Of a DNA stretch of 64,000 nt, positions 60,130-64,000 are shown one piece after another. The notes under the pieces were generated by a model, which was not told where the DNA came from, made no database searches, and saw only the letters and a list, made by a program, of their open reading frames with translations. The first letter of the stretch is position 1. The number at the start of each line of letters is the position of its first letter. Position numbers and translations under genes: made by a program. The DNA is from Hermetia illucens (Eukaryota > Arthropoda > Insecta > Diptera > Stratiomyidae): assembly GCF_905115235.1 (NCBI RefSeq), contig NC_051854.1, positions 24,898,001-24,962,000 on the forward strand, read 5' to 3'.

Positions 60130-63100
60130 TCTTTTCTCATGGTTTCGACCTGCTTTCGACAGGTAGGCAATCCACTCAGGTGGGTGAGTTGCGATACTTT
60201 GCTGTGCAGCTTGGACGAATCTCCGTTAAGCGACTTCACACTATAGTGCCTCCACACTACCCCACCTCCAGCTGATACTGGGTTTCTGTGTCAAAACCCG
60301 ACTCCTGGTCCGCCAATTTTAAGGGCGCAGATCGAATCTCACGCGCCGAGGCCTCAGCCCCGGACGCAAAAGCCGGAGCCTGGTCATGGAAACCTAAAGA
60401 AGTGCTCGCCTCTGTTCAACACTTCATATGGGCCCTTATATAGTCGTTCCAAGCCCTTCCGGGAAGCATCCACGCGAACCAAGACGTGTGTGCAGATGTC
60501 CAGGTCCTTGGGGTGTTAGCCTTCATCGAAGAATGACGGGATGGCGGAGGTGATTTTAATTTGGCCACCGTGTCCCGGAAAAAGAGCAAAAGCCGAGTGG
60601 TGGAGAGGGTTGACCTGGTATCGAACCCGCTCTGGGGAGTCTCAAATTCTCCTTGCAAACTCTTCACGAGGGGCTGTACGTAGGGCAAGTAGAACAAAAG
60701 GCAGGACTTGCAACCATGAAGAGTCATGGTGTACCGTTATAGCGGCCTTCAGTCTCCGATTCCATCGTTCCAGCATCCCATTGGATTGCGGTACGCAGTC
60801 GTCCGATGGCGTTGAAGCCTAGGAGTTTGACTAACTCCGAGAACAGGGTAGACTTGAACTGCTACAGAACACCACGTGAACCTATCGATGAAGCCATGCG
60901 AATCTCGGAAGGGGCCAAAGATTTCAATGTGGATCGTATGTGTAGACCGAGGGAATAAGCGTACTTCTTTTTGTACGTAAGTATTATATTGCCATGTACG
61001 CGACTAATAATTCACGATCGTCACTGCTGTAGTTTTGTTGAGCCGAATTCAATTTCTTGGAAAAGAAGCTCAACGGCTGCTAGATTTGGTTCAATTTTTG
61101 GTGAAGGGCAGCACCTACTGCGATGTTCGAGAAGTCGACGAATACGGTTAGGGGTGCATCAGATTGAGGGAATGCCAGAAGTGCAGCGTTTGCCAGCTGT
61201 CGTTTGTTTAGCTCAAATGCCTGGATAGCCTACCTGGACCACGCATTCACGCGTGAGTCCTTGGCCTTGGGTCCAGACTAGTAAGCGTTAAGGCTCGCTT
61301 AATGTTGTGCGGTTTTGGGCATGATACAACGATAGAAGTTCAACATACCCAAAAACCTTCGCAGATACTTGACTATCTTAAGTTGTGGGATGTCTATAAT
61401 GGCCTGAGCTTTGTCTGGATCCCCTCAGTGGAAATCATGTAGCCTAAAAACGTCATCTGCTGTTGAAGGAATTTGCACTTTTTAACGATAAGTACAAGAC
61501 CAGACGTTGAAAAATGCATTCGAGATATTCCAAATGTTCATACTTTGAAGAAGAGGCGACCAACACATCATTCAAGTTCACGAAACAAAAGTTAAGATTC
61601 GTTTTGAGAATGGTAAGAAACCGTAAAGCCGTCGTCGCTTGACTTTTTTTAAAAAAGTTAAGATTTCGCAGGACAGAAAAGTTTGCGCCGCATTGCATAG
61701 ACCAAAAGGCGTCCGTGTGAACTCAAAGAGTCCAAAAGTTGTGCCCATTGTCGTTTTCGGATTGTCTTCTGGAGATACAGGGATTTGGTGGCACGCTTTG
61801 GCTAAGCGCAAGGTCATGAAAACACGGCAGCGAGCGAGGTTGTGCGCCAAGTCATGGATGAGTTGTGTGGGATAGCGACCTGGAATGGTCTGTGCATTCA
61901 GACGAATGTAATCGCTATACGGTCTCCTTTCGCCGTTTGGCTTTGGAATCATGTGTAGTGGAGAAGATTAGCAGCGATTTAATGGTCTGCAAATTCCCTG
62001 CTTTAAAAGTGTCTCGAATTCTTTCTTAGCAACAGCCAGTTTCTGGGGTGATAATGGGCACACCTTCGAGAAGTTAAGGGAGCCGGTAGTGGAGATGTGA
62101 TGCTGCACATCATGCTTAGCTGGCTACGAGAGACTACTTTCGGTAGTTATGTTGGGCGAATGCGAGGCTCGGCTGGTGCTTCAAAAATGATTGAAAGACT
62201 TAGAACAGGTGGAAGATTTCCCTGATGACCTGAGCGAAGTTAATAATAATAATAATAATCGTTGGCGCAATAATCCATATAGGATCAGGGCTTTGAAGTG
62301 TGTTAGAGCACTTCATTCAAGACCGAAACGGTACACTACAGTACACTGTAGGGGGCAATGTGGTCAGCATTGCCCTCGCCCGAGATTATTACCCCGATTT
62401 GACTCAGGTATTCATTCACAGCTGAGTCGACTGGTATCCGACGTCAAATCACGATACAAATTCCACTGCCACCAGTGAGATTTGAACCGCGACCTTCCGT
62501 AAGATAGCCTTTTGCTCTAACCACTCAGCTATCTGGAGCGAAGTTACGGGAACTATAAAATACTTATTCTGCAGATCCACTAGCAATTCATAGTGGCCTG
62601 AAAATTCTGCGCCTAATATGGGACTGTTGATATAATATATAACAAAACGCCATGAGAACGTTCGTCGGAGTTGTAGACTTACGTATACTTGCCTGCAGCC
62701 GTAAGTGTGTATGGTTGAGGACTTTGTCGCCGGTAGTTTGAGTTGTTCCGGAATCAGTTTGTGATTCCGTGATACCGGTAGAACTGAGACGTCTGCGCCT
62801 GTGTCGACCAGGTAATGGTGCATGCTCCGTGGATCATATATTGCTAGGCAGCGTGGAGCTGCGCACTGGGTAGATACCACTGGAGCTCCCAACGAGTTCA
62901 GTGTTTTGAAGATTTGAACGTGTACGGGCTGGTACACTTCTTTGCTTTGTCGGCAAAGATGCAGTGGTACCAGTAAATTGCACGACTTGTTGAGGCCCCG
63001 ACGCGCGACTATCCGATCGCCCATTTCGGTGGGCGGACCGTGAACGAGTTCGGGACCTACCAGCCGAACGCAAAATTCCGACTATTGCCGCTAGCTTAGG

Positions 63101-63650
63101 ATGGTAGCCGCGAGAATGGCCACCGTTTGCTGAAGAAATTTGGCCCGTGGCTTCTCGCGACATTTCACCACTGCTAACAGCTCCAAGGATCTGGAGCCCG
63201 TACCGGCCAAGATGGCCTATGTGTTGGTCGTGGCAAACACAGCGACTTTCTGAAGTCGCTCAACCCCGAATTTATCCCCACTCAACTGCTTCATCTTACG
63301 CAGCAGTTGGCCCGGGGAGCGTTCGCCTAAGTTGAGCTCGGTCAGCGCTTGAGGTGTCCTTTAATTTCGAGTAGGAACACTCCTCCACACCTTGTCCAGG
63401 CCGACGAGTGCGTGATTGAATCGCGTGGTATCAGTAGTGACGCCCGTGAGTGCGAACTGCGTCTCCAATTGTCGGAACGAGGACGCAACCCGGAGGACGT
63501 CGCCAAAACGGTGGCACCCGGAAGCGTTTGCCGCGCTGTTATCAAGCCCCATTTCCGAAATAGACGGATTTACTTAGAGAAAACGAAGAGCCGTTAAGGC
63601 CCCACAACGAGCGAAAAACGTGACCGAAGCGGAATTCGTCCCCGGAACGT
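60130..63650 (-). mobile_element. Ty3/gypsy fossil, minus strand, with gag, PR, RT and IN regions
   Basis: Read from high to low coordinates: gag-like region (about 63600-62900), protease (HYLVDTGADVSVLPVSR near 62810), reverse transcriptase (IPKPNGERRPYSDYIRLNAQ near 61945, LFEFTRTPFGLCNAAQTF) and degraded pol sequence to about 60400. The protease and RT sequences suggest a CsRn1-like branch of Ty3/gypsy. The element is broken and old. A SINE has inserted between the protease and RT regions (62243-62535). Not obviously a copy of the 42010-44260 fossil. Confidence 0.85.
62243..62535 (-). repeat. tRNA-derived SINE, full-length copy
   Basis: Minus strand, 293 bp. The head is tRNA-like: CCAGATAGCTGAGTGGTTAG with A box TAGCTGAGTGG, then B box GGTTCAAATCTC about 35 bases later. 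A 200-bp body follows, then a 3' tail GGATTATTGCGCCAACG plus an ATT microsatellite. Flanking target-site duplications GAGCGAAGTTA lie at 62232-62242 and 62536-62546. Inserted in the gypsy fossil, and therefore younger than it. Confidence 0.93.
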
Positions 63651-64000
63651 ACACTACACCACACAACTATGTTATTTAAGTGAATTGCAGCCGGTTGTTT
63701 CTGGGAAGATAACACAGAACGGTATTCGGGGCGGCCTCAGATTCAATTTCAATGTAGATTATTAGGTGTAGATTTCTGAGAATGCTGGAATTGTCCCTTG
63801 ATTAGCACGATTATCAAGTCTACATAGAGATATTTTGTTATGGAAGTAACTGAGCCAACATTTTTAAATCCAAGAAACTCCGTAGTTCGGAAGACATTGA
63901 ACGCCATCCTTTTCATTTCCGTTATTGACCATGCTATCCCTACGATTTTTCTATCAACCGGTTCCATTGGGGTTTTGAATTGACGAGGCCTAAACGTCAA
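63651..64000. other. Window end, nothing recognised
   Basis: An 83-codon open frame on the minus strand (63749-64000, running off the window) contains FKNVGSVTSITKY but no clear family motif. It could be LINE-derived. Confidence 0.3.

Noticed and set aside
61580-61875. Plus-strand open frames in the 61.6-61.9 kb region
   Set aside because: Antisense to gypsy reverse transcriptase sequence on the minus strand.
1-64000. CRISPR arrays, bacterial operons, rRNA genes
   Set aside because: No regularly spaced repeats, no ribosomal RNA blocks, and genes have spliceosomal introns; the DNA is eukaryotic.

Overview
The window is eukaryotic nuclear DNA, most likely from a fly (Diptera). The genes have GT-AG introns, many only 50-70 bp long, and the host proteins look insect-like: an SLC5 sodium/monocarboxylate-type transporter, the splicing factor GPKOW, chaperonin subunit CCT3, mitochondrial ribosomal protein mRpS10, an Ana1/CEP295-like centriole protein and three GNAT/FR47-type acyltransferases. 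The transposons also fit: R1-clade and RTE-clade LINEs, mariner, and a rosa-like DD41D Tc1/mariner element. I cannot name the species. All identifications are by eye from protein motifs and exon joins; no database search was run.

Left to right on the map: (1) 1-1010 is a Ty3/gypsy fossil with an LTR-like tail, sitting just upstream of the last nine exons of the SLC5 gene (1146-3101, +). (2) GPKOW (-) has its last two exons at 3324-3999 and its first two at 34614-35392. The exons join in frame into 444 residues, so everything from 4000 to 34613 is one 30.6 kb intron. (3) Inside that intron, on the opposite strand, are three intact tandem GNAT genes (10389-11908, 17782-20103, 24395-26019). All have the same four coding-exon lengths (201, 227, 174 and 253 bp) and encode 284 residues. 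Transposons fill the rest. (4) CCT3 (+) starts at 35795, 402 bp from the GPKOW start, head to head. Its second intron (35947-45856) holds an R1-like LINE, an unclassified repeat, gypsy fossils and a LINE endonuclease fragment. The main body of CCT3 is at 45857-47513. (5) A second head-to-head pair, mRpS10 (53193-53836, -) and the Ana1/CEP295-like gene (54224-55518, +), is separated by 387 bp. The latter gene runs into an intron that continues past the window end and carries two SINE copies, a LINE and a gypsy fossil.

The most informative part is the GNAT array. Its copies act as natural empty sites for one another. The DD41D element lies in the 3' flank of copy C but not of copy B, and a LINE lies in intron 1 of copy B but not of copy C. 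A tract of about 129 bp spanning the end of exon 2 in copy C matches copy A with one mismatch, while the sequence before it matches copy B. This is a mosaic that suggests gene conversion.

A second point of interest is a tRNA-derived SINE (two copies, each with target-site duplications) whose 3' tail resembles the 3' tail of a LINE family present several times in the window. That is the pattern expected if this LINE mobilises the SINE.
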